Source of the DNA: Taeniopygia guttata
Lineage: Eukaryota > Chordata > Aves > Passeriformes > Estrildidae
DNA: 64,000 nucleotides
NCBI RefSeq assembly: GCF_048771995.1
Contig: NC_133024.1
Location: forward strand, 54,099,001-54,163,000
Reading direction: 5' to 3'
How positions within the stretch are numbered: position 1 is the stretch's first letter; every line of letters starts with the position of its first letter. Position numbers and translations under genes: made by a program. The notes beneath the pieces were generated by a model that was not told where the DNA came from, searched no databases, and saw only the letters and a list, made by a program, of their open reading frames with translations. Positions 22,141 to 35,440 of the stretch are shown piece after piece.

Positions 22141-23486
22141 GAAAAAAAGAAAATATTTAAAAGAATACCAAGAAATTAGATCTACCTGGGAGCAATGAAA
22201 CAAGTTGCTGTAGTGGTCAAAAAAAATAGGAAACAGTATCAGCAAAAATTAATATAGAGAAGGTATCAAAACCCATCAGAGGAACAATTGTGGGTGAAAT
22301 GAAACACAAAAATGAAAAACTTAACTTTTTAAGAATTCATATGTAAATAAAAGAGAAAAAAGCCCAAACATTATGCAACCAGATGTGCATGGATTTGTTC
22401 CTTTTTCTTTGGTTTATAGAACAGCTGCCTGTGACTCTGAGTGAATATCACCTCAGTTCCAAGTGTTCTATATATTGGTTCATTAATACGTTCACCTTCC
22501 TTTGATTTCACAAAAAGGTTTTTTTTTCTTTGATATATAGTGCTGTGATTGCTCATCATTTCTTAATGACATTATTGTGACCTTTTGCTGGCAACAAACA
22601 GAGGGGAAGATTGAAAGATAAATATGTGTTGAGTGAAACTTCTGGCATATGCTTAAGAGCTGAAGATCCCAGGAGAAGAGAAGGTAACATATGGGAGAGT
22701 TAACACAGGTAGATGTGAGACATATAACTAGAATAAAATAAAGATGCTGCTCTAAGAATTCAATCAATTATTTTTAATGTTGGACAATTAACAAAATTGC
22801 AGTAGACCATGAAATGAAAACAAACCAACAAAATGATGGTGGAAAATTCCTGGGTCCAGCAAGATGCATTTTCCTTTGAGAATACAACAACTAAATAGTG
22901 AGTTTGGACACCCAACTATTTGTTTGAACTTGGTAACTTCAATTTAGCTCAAATTTGTAAAACAAATTAGTCTGAAAGGTAGTTTTTAAGGCACAGATAC
23001 AAAAAAATTTCTGGAGGACAAACTGGTTCTCCTTTCCACCTAAGAGCACAGAGATATTCCAGGGTACTTTTCTACCTTTTTAATAATGAGTTTCAATTTC
23101 ATCTGCAGTCTTTGAACATAGTCTCTATAACAGGTATTTGAACCACTGCTTTTCCATAAAAGAATACTTTATCTATTGAAGTGAACTAAAGTAGTGACAG
23201 AAATCCTCATTCACCTGGTAATGAGTGGGAAAGAAATTATATTCTTTATTTCATAAGGATTAGACTTTATCGCCCATACCAAACAGAATACTGAACAACA
23301 GACACCAGAGTTGAACTATTTTTTCTAGATTCGTTGGCAGTTAATCTGTTTAAATTACAGAATAACTAGAAGAATACAGATGTCATACCAATACTTAGAA
23401 AGGTTAGATGTAGTTTACAAGTAAAATAATACATAAAATTTAGGTAAAATAAAGAAAAAGCTGTTGCGCAATTAACACGATAGTGA

Positions 23487-23973
23487 ACTGGGGCCTCCAG
23501 TATAAGGACACGGACCTAATAGAGTGAGTCCAGAGAATGACTAAGTTGATCACAGGGCTGGAACACCTCTCCTGTGAAGGCAGGCTGCGAGGTTGTTTAG
23601 CCTGGAGTAGAGGAGCCTTTGGGGAGACCTAAGACCACCTTTCAGTACCTTAATGGGGCCTACAAGAGAGTTGGAGAGGGATGTTTTACAATGAAATTAA
23701 GTGATAGGACAAGAAGGAATGGCTTCAACCTGAAAGAGGGTAGGCTTAGATTCAAAATTAGGAAGAAACTTTTCACTGTGAGGCTGGTGAGGCACTGGAA
23801 CAGGCTGCCCAACAAATTAGTGGATTGTCCAGCCCCGGAAGTATTCAAGGCCAGGTGGGATGGGGCTTTAGCAGGGTCATCTAGTGACAGGGGTCCCTGC
23901 CTGTTTTACAGAGTGTTCGAACTAGACAATCTTTAGAATCCTTTGCAACCCAAACCATTCTAGGATTCTGTGA
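23487..23973 (+). mobile_element. CR1 LINE 3' end, plus strand
   Basis: About 490 bases follow the sense CR1 3' end block by block: 'gagtccagag', 'cagggctggaacacctctcc', 'agcctggagtagaggagcc', 'cctttcagtacctta', 'ggacaagaaggaatgg', 'aggaagaaacttttcac', 'cactggaacaggctgccca', 'gtattcaaggccagg', 'ctagacaatcttta', and the terminal 'cattctaggattctgtg'. The 5' side is truncated. The open frame at 23619-23936 is the usual translation of this untranslated CR1 region, recognisable as RHWNRLPNKLVD, and is not a host gene. Scattered substitutions and small gaps suggest an old, inactive copy. Confidence 0.93.
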
Positions 23974-24424
23974 ATTAAAAGACAAGAATATATAGCAATC
24001 AATCAAAGTAGAAATGATCTTGTGCAAAGTTAATCTTTTCAACACAGTGAATCAGAATTTACTCTTCAATTAAAAGTTTTGTGAAGTCAAGGTGTAACAG
24101 TCAAACTAGTATAAGTTGTTTGACTTCTAAATAAATTATGTACTTCAAAAGTTAGTATTATGTGATTTCAATAAAACAAGTTTAGCAAGTTCTAAAGTTA
24201 ATGCAGTTATTACCCCTTAATGACAGATGTCAGGCAAAAGGTCTTCAGTGGGAAAATGTCCTTTAATTTTAAGTTTTATTGGCAGATTCTGTGGATATAT
24301 GTTTTAATTTTATATTCCTTAATAAAACTTGAATGGATAAACAAGTCCACTTGTACTCCAATGTAATGCCATAAAGATGTGAAATAGAAAAAGTAAAAGA
24401 AAGAAAAAACCCTAGGTTTTGGGC

Positions 24425-24435
24425 GGGGGGGGGGG
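24425..24435. repeat. Poly(G) run, 11 bases
   Basis: Eleven consecutive G residues, preceded by gggc and followed by cagg and a TTCTG-like pyrimidine tract. A homopolymer prone to length errors. Confidence 0.85.
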
Positions 24436-25232
24436 CAGGTTTCTGTTCTTGTTCTGTTCTTTTCTGTACTTTTACAAACAGAAATTAAAAACAGAAATAG
24501 AGAAATAATATTATTTGCTACAAGGCATTAGAACAGTGCTGAAACATTGTATCCATTTTTTTTGGTTATATTTTAAAAGTCATGTAAAAATGAGGGATAT
24601 GTAGATAATTCACAAATTTATTTTGAAATTAAGAGAAAATTAATTAATTTGAGAGACTGGAGGGTTAGCCTATTTAATTTTCTTAAAGGAAATAATGGAC
24701 TGATTCCATTGAAAAGAAGTTCTAAACACAACACACTTTCTATTGTAGAAAAAATAAAGGAGTAAAAGTAGACCATTTGGTATCTCTAGATCAAAGCTGA
24801 ATGACATTCTGAAATGCAAGCTGAAACAGTCAGGCACAATTAACTGAGATTAAAAAATACCTATTGCACTAAATATTGTGTGTTTGCAACTTCTGATGAA
24901 CAAGGGGCAGACTTGATGTAGTGATGTGGTGCTAGATGTTTTGACACTACGATACAGATTGATTTTATGTTACCTTGATTCACCTCTTTTCCTCTCTTCC
25001 CCTCCCCATGTTAGTGGAATGGTTAGATGAACAAACTAATCTGTTAATGTATCTGAAATCAAATACAAGTGATATTTTTAAAGCATTTCAAAGAAAATCA
25101 CTTTATTACAAAGTGTGTGATATGAACTTTGAGCTGTAGCAGTCACAATAAAACCTACGGTTGTCTAGACTACAGGGACAGATTTTAAATAGTGAATACC
25201 CTTTCTTTACATATTCACTCATCGATATGACT

Positions 25233-25260
25233 ACTAGTTAACAATCACTAGTTAACAATC
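25233..25260. repeat. 14-bp tandem duplication
   Basis: Two exact adjacent copies of actagttaacaatc, followed by a partial third (act). Confidence 0.9.
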
Positions 25261-28233
25261 ACTGTAATTATTGAATACGTAGAATAAAAAAAGTAGGCAG
25301 TGAGAATAAAAACGATCAGTCACTGGGAATACTCCTTGGGATAAGATAAAAAAATAGTGAAGGACATGGTTTGTCATACATGTGTAAGACGACCTTTCCG
25401 CATAATCAGTCTCCTTATGTAGAACTACTAGAGAAGTAAACTGAATACAAATATGTCAATATAACTTTGCACATTATTGAAATTTTCAATTTATTTAATT
25501 TGTTAAGCAAGTAATCTCTTCAGTCTCTTCTCACCCTGCAGAATTAGCTGATGGAAAGTGCAAGCACAGATGTCTAGTGAGCATTAATGTTCATGCATGT
25601 TAGTTGTGCAGACATACATGCATACAGATGTGTGATACACTTGAAAGCTATATGGCATGAAGCCTAAATTGTAGACATACATTTCAACTCTGCATCTAAA
25701 CTGCACAACTTTATTCTAGTCTGTCTGGAAGCCTTGTCTCTTGCACAAACAGCCCTCCTACTGCTAACCCATAGTTTAATCACTTTTTCTGAACAGCCTG
25801 GCCATCTAGTAGTTTCATCTATCTAGGTTAAGCTGAGGGGAACCACTCTGAAATTCGGAACAGGGCCATTGTGGATTCCATACAGATGAGGGAGGATCAG
25901 AGCAAGGATTTTTTCCCATCATTCATGTGGAAGCACCTCATACACGGCTTTTCTTTCTCAGCTCTGTAGGTGAAGTAAACTGGTGCATTAGATGGGAAAA
26001 CAAGGCAGGATAGATTGGAAATAAATTTCTACTCAGCTTCATATAATTGGACAGTGGATAGCACTGAAAAGTTCAGTGGAATCTTAACACTCAGTAATTA
26101 TTGGGCAGATGACTACAATGAATGGGATATATTAGGAAGAGGAACATAAGCAGTGCTCTGTAATTGACCTGGTTGGCTTGAACTAACTCAGAAGTGATAG
26201 GTACAATATCCAACTATTGCACTTGTGGGACTGCCATTTCTCCAACAAGCAGTACTGTCATTGGTTATATACTGGCCTTATTGTTGTCCCTTTAGCTGTT
26301 CTGAAATACTTTGACAATCCTCAAGAGTTTCAAATGAAACAAATTACTGCAGTTATACAATAAAATCTTGCTCCTACTCACCTATTATCCACTGAAAATA
26401 AATCATGGCTTTAAACTGGCATCAAACATAGCCAGCTCTTCTTTTTATTGAGCCATTATAACAATGATTTAAAATTTAATAAATTCGTTGTAGAAAGCCA
26501 GCTTTTAATTATTTTCATTTCAGTCTGTGCCACCCTCACAGCTGATCTCTGTAACAGGCAATTTGCTTCCCTTTGTGTTTTAGCTGAAGAGCAGGGCTCT
26601 CATTTTCCTATAAGACGGGAAAACCTGAGGAAGTAAGGTGATAAGCACTTTCAAATGGAAGTGTATATCTTGGTTTATCTTGGGCCTGTGAAGGACATCA
26701 CGCAGTTCTGTGATTTACAATAATTGTTTTTTTCTCTGAAAATGAAGCAATATAGATTTGTTTGATGGTATCGCTTCACTGTAGTTGTCAGTAACCACAT
26801 GCTTACTAAGACAAGACTTAGCATTGCTGAAAACAATCATACTGTTAGTGTATCCACAACACATCATAGACAAAGACTTGGTCTTTCAGAGGGAAAAAAA
26901 AACACATTCTCAAAGAATGCATTAGCTGGGGAAAAATGCTAAAAATCAGAAAGGATGCCTTTAGAGGAAGAAGATAAGGGACACTAAGTTCCCTGTCTGT
27001 GGTGTGCATCTGCCTGACTTAAAGTCTTACAAGGCAAGCTGAGAAAAATATTTTAAAAAATTATAAAATTAGTTTTGCAATGACCTGGAATTAAAAGGTA
27101 ATTTTCCACACAAACATATACTAATAAAATAACATTTCAGAGTTCATGAAAGATTGAAGTTTTGATTTCTTTTAAAAAAGTTAGGAAACAAGGGAATACT
27201 AATGGAAGAGAAGATGTTATAACATTCTCTTTTATTATTTATCCTATTTAATTATTTTTCTCCCTCTGTGGAAGACTGGTATTCACATTCTTTTTTTTGC
27301 ACGTAGACATTTAAATCCATATCTAAAGAAAATACCCTAATGCCCACTTTATTTAGTATAGCTGGGTGTTCTTAATCTCTTCTACTCATACTGTATTTTG
27401 AATAAACTATTAGAGTACAGATGCCCTATCTACTGGGAAAGAATAGTAACAATTAAGTGCTTTATTTGCCTGTCTATTCCCGCTCTTTTGTTTGATGACA
27501 GTGAAAGCTCCTAATTTGCTGCTGATTTTTGTATCAAATTATGTTTTCCTGTGTGGTTGGATAAATAAAGGAATATATTTATAGTTGCTATACTACAGAC
27601 TGGAATATTAAGTGATTTTTCTAAATGAAGGAATAATGAAAACATTAATTAAAAGGTTAAGATAAAGATAGGAGGATAAAAGGAAATGAGTAATTAAGGC
27701 CTAAATAACAGTAATAACTAGCTTTTACATCAAATAAAAATATCTTGTGTAATCAGTAAACCCCACACATGGTGAAAAGTCAGGAGGAATCTCACAATCT
27801 TACATGTCTGTCTGCAGATACTGTGGAGTGCTTCATCTATTGTTCTGCATGTATGAGTTCTTTGTAAGACAATGTATGATCATATGTGGGTAGAGAAAAA
27901 TAAGTAGAGAGCTGTTGAGGATCTGCCATAGTTTCTGAGCTTCATCATCCTCTACAGTGTTGGGTGGGCTGCAGCTTGGTTCTGCATTTATTTTCCTTTA
28001 AGTAGTTAACAAGAAGAAGTGTATCTATTCTGCAGCTAATAGACTTATCAAAAGTTTTTACTCCTTTAGTCTCTCCATTAGTTTAGCTACAAACATCTAA
28101 AATGTATGCGTCAAATGTGCTGCCCAATACCTCCATTAGATTTGAAAATAAACTGGTTTAGAATGTAGATCTTTAATGATCTTAAAGTGAGTGATCTGGC
28201 CAATGGACAGATTCTCACTCATTTTCTTTCTTT

Positions 28234-28672
28234 CATATAATCATACAATATGCTGATTTGGGAAAGACCCACAAAAATTGTTGAGTCCAAATCCTGGCCC
28301 TGTGCAGGACATTGCAAGAATCGCACTATGTGCTGCCAGAGCATTTTCCAAATGTTTCTTGAACTCTGTCAAGCTGGTCCTGTGACCACTTCTCTGGGGA
28401 GCCATGCCAGTGCCCAGCCACCCTCTGGGTAAAAAACATTTTCCTAATATTCAACCTAAACCTCCCCTGACTCAGCTTCATGCCATTTTCTTGAGTCCTG
28501 TCACTGGTCATGAGAATGAAGATATTGGTGCCTGTCCCTCTGCTTCCTCTCAGGAGGATGCTGAACATCACAATGAGGTCTCTCTCAGTCTCCTCCAGGC
28601 TGAACAGACCAAGTGACCTCAGCTGCTCTTCACAGGGAGCATTCCCTCACAGCCCTTCACCATGGCCCTACT
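28234..28672 (-). mobile_element. CR1 LINE 3' end, minus strand
   Basis: On the plus strand it begins with a degraded CR1 terminus (ataatcatacaatatgctg) and runs through antisense CR1 blocks. These include 'gagtccaaatcctggccctg', 'gcattttccaaatgtttctt', 'ttttcctaatattcaaccta', 'cctcccctgactcagcttca', 'gaggtctctctcagtctcct' and 'ccaggctgaacagaccaagt'. The copy is moderately diverged. The minus-strand open frame at 28326-28571 is the CR1 3' region read through and not a gene. Confidence 0.92.
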
Positions 28673-29767
28673 TCAGGGATGAGTGAAGACAAGGAGAGGA
28701 TTTTTTTTTAAACCCATAATTCTGATAAGATGATGCAAACAATGGTGTGCTTTCTTTAGATATCAGTTCTACTACTGAGATCCTAGTTTTCCAGAACATT
28801 CTAGAAACCTAGAGCAATGTTCTAATTTCAAGGAATTGAGCAGATCAGCAAGGGAATGGATTTTCCCATGTGAAAATAATGGATTTAAATGTCCTTCTGT
28901 GGATATATTTCTTATTTCTTCCCAAACAGATCTGTGGACTAAAGGACAAGTGAAGCATACAAGAGAAACAGATGTTTTCCTGTTCTTCTAAAATTATCTA
29001 GTCATAAAGTCAGAGGTAATCTCTTTTTTATGAGTTCTTCCTTCCTTTCCTGCAGGGAACTTGCATCAAAGTAGCATGGCACTCTGGTTTATCAACATTA
29101 GAATTTATAGACTCTAATATAATTTTTCCATTACTCATATGAGAAAGAAAAAGCAGTGAGGTTTCTTCTTTAAAGGATCCTTTTACCTTTCTTGTATTTA
29201 TAGCTCATAAACCTGTTGCCACTTAAGCTCTGCCCTATGACATCACTGTAATCACCTACAAGCTGTGCACATAATCCAGGTTATATCAAAGTGTTTTCAT
29301 ACATTCTTTCAGTTGATTAAAATGGACTATTTTGCTCAATAGACCACCATATTTCACCTAATTGTAATTCAAATCAATATTTTCAGCATAACTCGTAGTT
29401 GTTAAAGTATAATGTAGTTAGTATTTACTATTTTATATATGTTAAAACTTGTCAATAATTTTAAAATGCACACAATTTTGGAAGAAAATGACAGATGTAA
29501 ACTAAATAATTTTGGTAGGCAAAATGTCTAGTCTTTTTAATCTTGAGATTTTTTTCACAAATACTATATTAATCTTTAAAAAGGAAAAGAAAATAAAAAG
29601 AAAGAAAGCAGGAAATTTTACTAAGTATGCCCATTTTCAATGTTGAAAAGAGTACAAAAATGCTTTAAAATCACATTTTCTTTGTAATATTTTTTTAATT
29701 TGGTAATGAACTTTTATCAACCAATCAATTTGAAATTAACAATCTCAATGTGTTGTTAATATAATAA
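28673..29767. other. Intergenic AT-rich DNA between CR1 copies
   Basis: About 1.1 kb with no open frame or repeat that I can identify. Confidence 0.6.
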
Positions 29768-29945
29768 TAGAATCATAGAATATGCCGAGGTGGGAGGGAC
29801 CCATTGGGATCTTCAAGTCCAGCTCCTAGCACTACACAGGACACTCCAAGAACCAACTACACCATGTGCCTGAGAGCATTTTCCAACTCTCCTTGAACTC
29901 AAACACATACAGCCTGTTCCAGTGTTCAACAACTCGCTGGATGAG
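29768..29945 (-). mobile_element. CR1 LINE 3' fragment, minus strand
   Basis: It starts with agaatcatagaatatgccg on the plus strand, the complement of the CR1 3' terminus, followed by 'aggtgggagggaccca', 'caagtccagctcc', 'cacaggacactccaagaa' and 'gagcattttccaactctcct'. Only the 3'-most 180 bases remain. It resembles the CR1 type at 28234-28672 more than the one at 7783-8090. Confidence 0.88.
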
Positions 29946-29998
29946 GGACCTTAAAAATCATCTTACTCCAACCCATTTGGCATGGGATAATAACATTC
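29946..29998 (-). mobile_element. Short second CR1-like fragment abutting the first
   Basis: The stretch 'gaccttaaaaatcatcttac' followed by 'tccaaccc' and 'tggcatggga' matches the 3' part of a different CR1 type in antisense. It lies directly next to the previous fragment in the same orientation. Too short for certain assignment. Confidence 0.55.
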
Positions 29999-32098
29999 TT
30001 CAATTACTGAATCAGCAGAGGCAGGAATCCAACGGAGAAAAATGAAGGTGCAAGATAAGGCATTACAAGGAGGAGGTAATATTATAAAAGCTTTAGAGGA
30101 AATTAAGTTTTGAATCTTACCCTCAACAGTACTCTTCTATAAGCCATTAGCAGTCAGATGAGTTACAGCCAGTCCATTCACTCTAACCTCTATTTAAGAC
30201 TAATTAGAAGTGAATTAATCTAAAAGCTAGACAGGACTAAGGGTGATAGAAAAATCCATTCCTGTCTAGCCATACTCTAGTTCCAAATCATCTGCTCAGA
30301 ACCTCTGAGTTAGGCAAATTTCTTACAGGAGCTTCATTCATCTGAGGGACGTGATGCTAACTAGATTTAAAGACTTACACCTCTAAATCCAAACTTGCAA
30401 GTTAAAATATTGCAGTTCAATGATCATCTCCACAAGCAACCAGGTACCTCTCTTCTGATTGGAGAGCTCCTCAAAATTTTTTCACCGTGGCAACACCTAC
30501 AGCAGTCTAGATTCCAGCATAGTTAAAACGAAGAGGATTAGGCACATACAGGGTGAATATGCAGTTCACCTGATGAAGAAGATACCAAGAATAGGTCAGT
30601 CAAATCACTCGTTCAAATTGTCTGTGTGCTTCTATTTGCTGTAGAGGGAACTCAGCAAGAGATCTTTCTATAGCAAATAACTTTCCCTAACTCAGACAAG
30701 ATCTCTATAATTAGAGAGTCTGAAGCCTATTCCCAAATCCCTTTGTTTTTCCTACATGTTTAGAGCTTTTTTTTTTCTATTTTTTCCTTGTTTAATGTTT
30801 TGCAACTGCAATGACAAAGAAGCCCAAACAAAGGAGATACTCTTTAACAACGAAATTCCTACTGACTGCAGTGAAATCAGTCTGGAACTGACATACTGAA
30901 CTAGCATATATCAAAGCCTTCCTTTTCCAATAAACTAATGTTATACAGAAGGAATGAAACCTTCTATTCTGTGGATTAAAACTTCAGAAATTCAGGCAAA
31001 TTCTTCATCTTTAAAGGTTTTTATCCCGGGGTTATTATTCAAGGGGACTGTTTTTATTTTAAGTGGGGTTTTAGTAAATCTTGCTACTTGTCTAAGAATT
31101 AAAAATTAAATTTATTTCTAAGGGATTAATTTGCAACTGAAGTTTATTGCTTAGCCCATTTGGAAAGTTTGCATCTATCATCCATCAATAATCACTAGTA
31201 GAACCAGAAGTTTCAAAGGAAACAGTATATCCTTGTAAAATTAATTAAGTTCAACCATGACCTCATTACATTGATAGAGTGTAGTGCTGTTACCTGCAAC
31301 CAAAACAAATTTATTTTGATTAAATATACTTAAGGTTATAAAAAGAACATTTCTCACCTAAGTCATAGGATTTCAGGAAAATACAGATTTTATTCTAAAT
31401 TTATCTACTACTCACAACAAGGTGAAATGAGATTTCTTCTTTCTCTTGCTTTTTAAGGCTAAGGCACAAAAAAGTGGTTTACACAAAAAAAACCACTGCA
31501 TGATCAGTTCCTTGGCAGAAATTTCATATGATCAGATTTCATTTTAAAATTCCTCTGTGTTTTAAAATACATATTAAATCTATCAGAATATAGTCTACTG
31601 TCACTTTTAATCTTCTAAGAAAATTTACCTTCATTCCTCACAGGGAGGAATGAGAAGGACATACTGTTTCCAATTCACCAGAGCATTTTGAATTTTAGAA
31701 AAATTCCTGAGTGGTAAAGATACATTGCACTGTGACTCTGGCCTCTGAATAACAAAACTGATAGGATACATAAAGTACGAAATTATTAAATCCCTTAGGG
31801 AAGAAATTTAATCCAGATCTTCTACATCAGTTAAATATCCTTACTATCTGGTCACTTATTATTCTGGGGTATCACTTGTCTCTTCCTTCACAGATATTCT
31901 ATCCAAGATTTGCAAAACTTTTCATAGGGTGTTTCATTAAAACAAATTCATCACAGCAAAAGGACTGGTTTGGGGAAAATGGTGTTTTCTGAGAAAAAAA
32001 ATCTCATTACTAAAATTTTCCTAGTGGGAATTCATCATCATCTCCTGAGATTTATTTTGATTATTAGATTATTAAATTTATTATTAGCTGTCCATATA

Positions 32099-32201
32099 CA
32101 CAAATACAACCAAACCAAACAGAACAAAACAAAAACAAACCCACAAAAAAAAACAAAGAAAAAAAACCAACAAACCAAAACAAAAACCCAAACACCAGAG
32201 T
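32099..32201. repeat. A/C-rich low-complexity tract
   Basis: About 100 bases made almost only of A and C, with units such as caaac, aaaac and ccaaa. It produces spurious Lys/Gln/Asn-rich or Phe/Val-rich open frames on the two strands. Confidence 0.85.
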
Positions 32202-34483
32202 GAAAAAAATCCACAAAGAAATCAGTGGTTTTAGCAATACTTTGCTCATGAACAAATCTTGCTGAAATAAATGTTGCCTCTGGTTTACAGTGCATGCCTC
32301 AAATCATTTTTCATAATTTTAAATATGTTTAACTTGATATTGAATGATACACTTAGCATGACATGCACATAAAGTCATTTTGAAAACTGGTTTCTGACTA
32401 TATCTTCTGAAGAATGAAAACAAAAAAACATAGTTTGATGTTTCAAAAAGGGTGAGAAAAGATTTCATTGTAATCCTAATTCTGCTCATAATTTGTTGCT
32501 GTGTCCTGAATAAATTACTGATAACTTACCTTATCATTCTGAGAGAAGATGATAATACAAACACAGAAAGGTGTGTTTGTATGGACAGGACTAAGGGTGA
32601 TATAAACACAGATGGTTCATTCACTGATGTGTCTTTGTGAAGGAAAATATTTCCCTGCACATAAGCTCTGCATGTATGTAAAATGTTATTCTAAAATAAT
32701 TTTATCAATTATCAAATAGTATTAACGTGGAACTTTTTCTGTCTTTAAAACAATATTTTAGTAACACATTTGCATTCATCTAAAAAATTTCTTTTTTTTT
32801 TTTTCAAATTAGGCCTTAGATTTAGATACAAGGCAATGTAATTATGGAATGTGTTCCATCACACACAAAATCTGTCAACTTGTCTCTATCACAAAGAGAC
32901 ATTAAAGTCATAATTATTGCATTATACAACTAGTGCTGAAGAGCATGGTGAGAAAAGTGCTTCTCAAATCGAATAATTGTTATCATTTCCATCAGTGTAC
33001 GTCCAGCAATCATACTATATATTTATAGACAGCAATGAAAATAAGTGGAGTGCTGCTGTTACTTGTCCCATCAAAAACTTTCATAATGGCAATGACAAGA
33101 ACATTACATTCCTCTCACTAGCAGAAAATAAAATGTGCACCTTGGGACAGATAAATGTTCCTTACTATATTTTACTGTATATTTCTAGCACTCACCATAC
33201 TTCAGCTTTTCTGTTAACACTTCCAAATTACTCCAGGACAAACCAGTATTCATGTCTAATTTACTGCTTATTTGCAAGATGTCTAAAAAGACAGCTTTTA
33301 TTAAGAAATGCACCATTAGTTTTAGAGCAAATATAATATATCTGACAGTTGAACAGTGGCTTGGGGTTTTTTTTAGTTTTTTGATTTTTTTTTTTGAAAG
33401 TACAGTAAGTGTAAAAAGAATTAAAGCAACTTTGTCTATTATTGCTCCAAAGTGGAAAATTTTCTTCTCTTCTTATTTTGCAGAGCAGTTAATATTGTCT
33501 TACCTCTGACCAAACCATTCTGGAAACTAGAGTATCTGAAATTACATTTAATTATTTAATTGTCTGGGCAGCATTGCTTCTAGACTGCTCACCTTTCTAA
33601 CTGGGCATTATTGTTCTCTCTGTAGCACGAACAGAAACAATTACCACGTCAATAAAGAGGTAGCATTACATGGGATTGAAATCATGATTAGAACAGTGGC
33701 TGGGCTATGACACAAATTAACTTACCCTCTTGCTTTTCTTCTTAATAATTCAAAAATCCTTTCTCTGTGTTGGCTGTGTATGTTCTGGCTTTGCAGTTTT
33801 TATTCACTGTTATTAATATGCTCTTTCTGACATTTAAACAATTCTATTAAAAAGAAATTGTAAATATAAATCGAACTGTATAAGGTAAAATTCTCTGAGC
33901 ATACATGTTGTATTACTGAAAGAGTTTCTTCTTCAGCATTTTTTTCTTTGCCTGATTACCCTCAAATCTTTGATTATACTGTTATTTACATAAAAAGGAA
34001 AATAAGGTAATTTAACTGCTTGGGTTTTCTCTATTATGAAAATACTGAAATTCACAAGTATTCACAACAATACTTTCCACATTGCTAATCAATACCTATA
34101 AACTAGAAATATAAAATTGCAGGAAAGAATCTATGAGAAAGGGTACAAAAATGAGGAAGGAAAGGGGGAAAAGGGAAGATGGTAAGGCAGATGGGATGAG
34201 AGGTAAATTATGTGAACAGAAAGGGATTTTTAACTATACTGTAACTTACATAGAAAAAAGTGTTACAGAAATTTCCAATAAAGACATAGTCTAGATTTAT
34301 ATGTTGTTAAATATAGTATGCTGTATAGGGGTCATTACACTCCTTAGAAAAAAAAAATGCTTCTTCCTTAATCCTACAGATTTTGTTCTACTTCAAACTT
34401 CCTTTCTGGTTTCCCTTTCTTCCATATAAATATATTTTTTCCACTCTTAAAGTTCTTGGTAGAATTTATTTCCCTCTTTTTCC

Positions 34484-34501
34484 TTTTTTTTTTTTTTTTT
34501 T
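34484..34501. repeat. Poly(T) run, 18 bases
   Basis: Eighteen consecutive T residues in a pyrimidine-rich setting. Confidence 0.85.
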
Positions 34502-35084
34502 CTATTTGGCTTTTAGCTTTGTGTTTATATAATCCTTTTCTTTACAGATTTGTTAATTGTCTTTTACTTCTAATGCTCAAAGCAGGTTAGGTACTTCTAG
34601 CCCATATCAATCACCTCTCTGAAATCTTTATGCAGTTTATTACCATTTTCTAAATAAGTTTTATGAACTAAGGTTTCTTATTATCTTACAGCTCTAGTTT
34701 GTGGTAAAATCTGAAAGGCCATATAAAGATCACACTTTTTCTTCTCCATATACATTCTCAGACCTGGGTGTCTATAAACTAAACAGAAAAGGCAGAGAAG
34801 AAAATATTGTATTCTGCATTTCTAGAGGGTGAGCTTATGAAACAATGATTTAACTTAAATACTTTGGGTTAATATTGCTGTTCAATAAACAAGTCTCATG
34901 GGGTAAGTGTGATTCTTTCAAGCAGAACGCTGAACAAGATGAAAGTCTGTTCACCTGAAATCCAAAGCAGTGAGTATTAAGATCATAGAATGTTAGAACA
35001 CTGAACTTCAAACTCATATATGAATATATATCTTTATATTTAAAGGATTTTGGCAAGGTTAATTCTCATATTACTGAACTGAAG

Positions 35085-35440
35085 TTTCAGGGAGCAGCTT
35101 GAGTGGGGCTGGTCTCCAAGGCAGGATGAGCTGAGAGCCCAAGGTTCCCAGGTTTCCCCAGCACAGGCTGCATGCTGCCTTCACTGATAAGTGCAGAATG
35201 GCAGGGTCTGGGCAGGGCATCGCTGGAGACAGCAACAGAGGCCATCCACAGAGGCAGAGAATCAATGTAAGCAGTCACACCTGGGGTCCACCCAGGATGA
35301 CTAATCTGGACCAGCTGGATACGAGCCCAAAGATGGGATTAGAGACAAGGCTACCTGTAACATAGTTCTGTGCTCCATCTGTGGGACAGCAGCAGAGATA
35401 GGACTGGATGCTAAGGTATCCATAAGGTAATCCCAGGGCC
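35085..35440. other. GC-richer unclassified segment
   Basis: About 350 bases noticeably richer in G and C than the flanks, with short paired motifs (gcagg, ctgg) but no sustained open frame or recognised repeat ends. It could be a diverged LTR or other old element. I saw no TG...CA ends with matching flanks. Confidence 0.3.

Larger units (their letters stand above)
13021..23486. other. Intergenic AT-rich DNA downstream of PCDH20
   Basis: About 10.5 kb with no recognisable gene. The longest open frames (14952-15323 plus, 123 codons; 19251-19604 minus, 117 codons) show no family resemblance or domain and lie in AT-rich sequence, so I regard them as chance. Part of the 5' end may belong to a longer PCDH20 3' UTR. 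A perfect hairpin at 17747-17782 and a locally CpG-bearing stretch near 20755-20860 are the only features that stand out. Confidence 0.65.
23974..28233. other. Intergenic AT-rich DNA
   Basis: About 4.3 kb without recognisable genes or long open frames. It holds a G run at 24425-24435, a 14-bp tandem duplication at 25233-25260, and otherwise unremarkable AT-rich DNA. Confidence 0.65.

Noticed and set aside
23619..23936. 105-codon frame containing a RHWNRLPNKLVD-like sequence
   Set aside because: This is the standard translation of the CR1 3' region; it lies wholly inside a CR1 copy.
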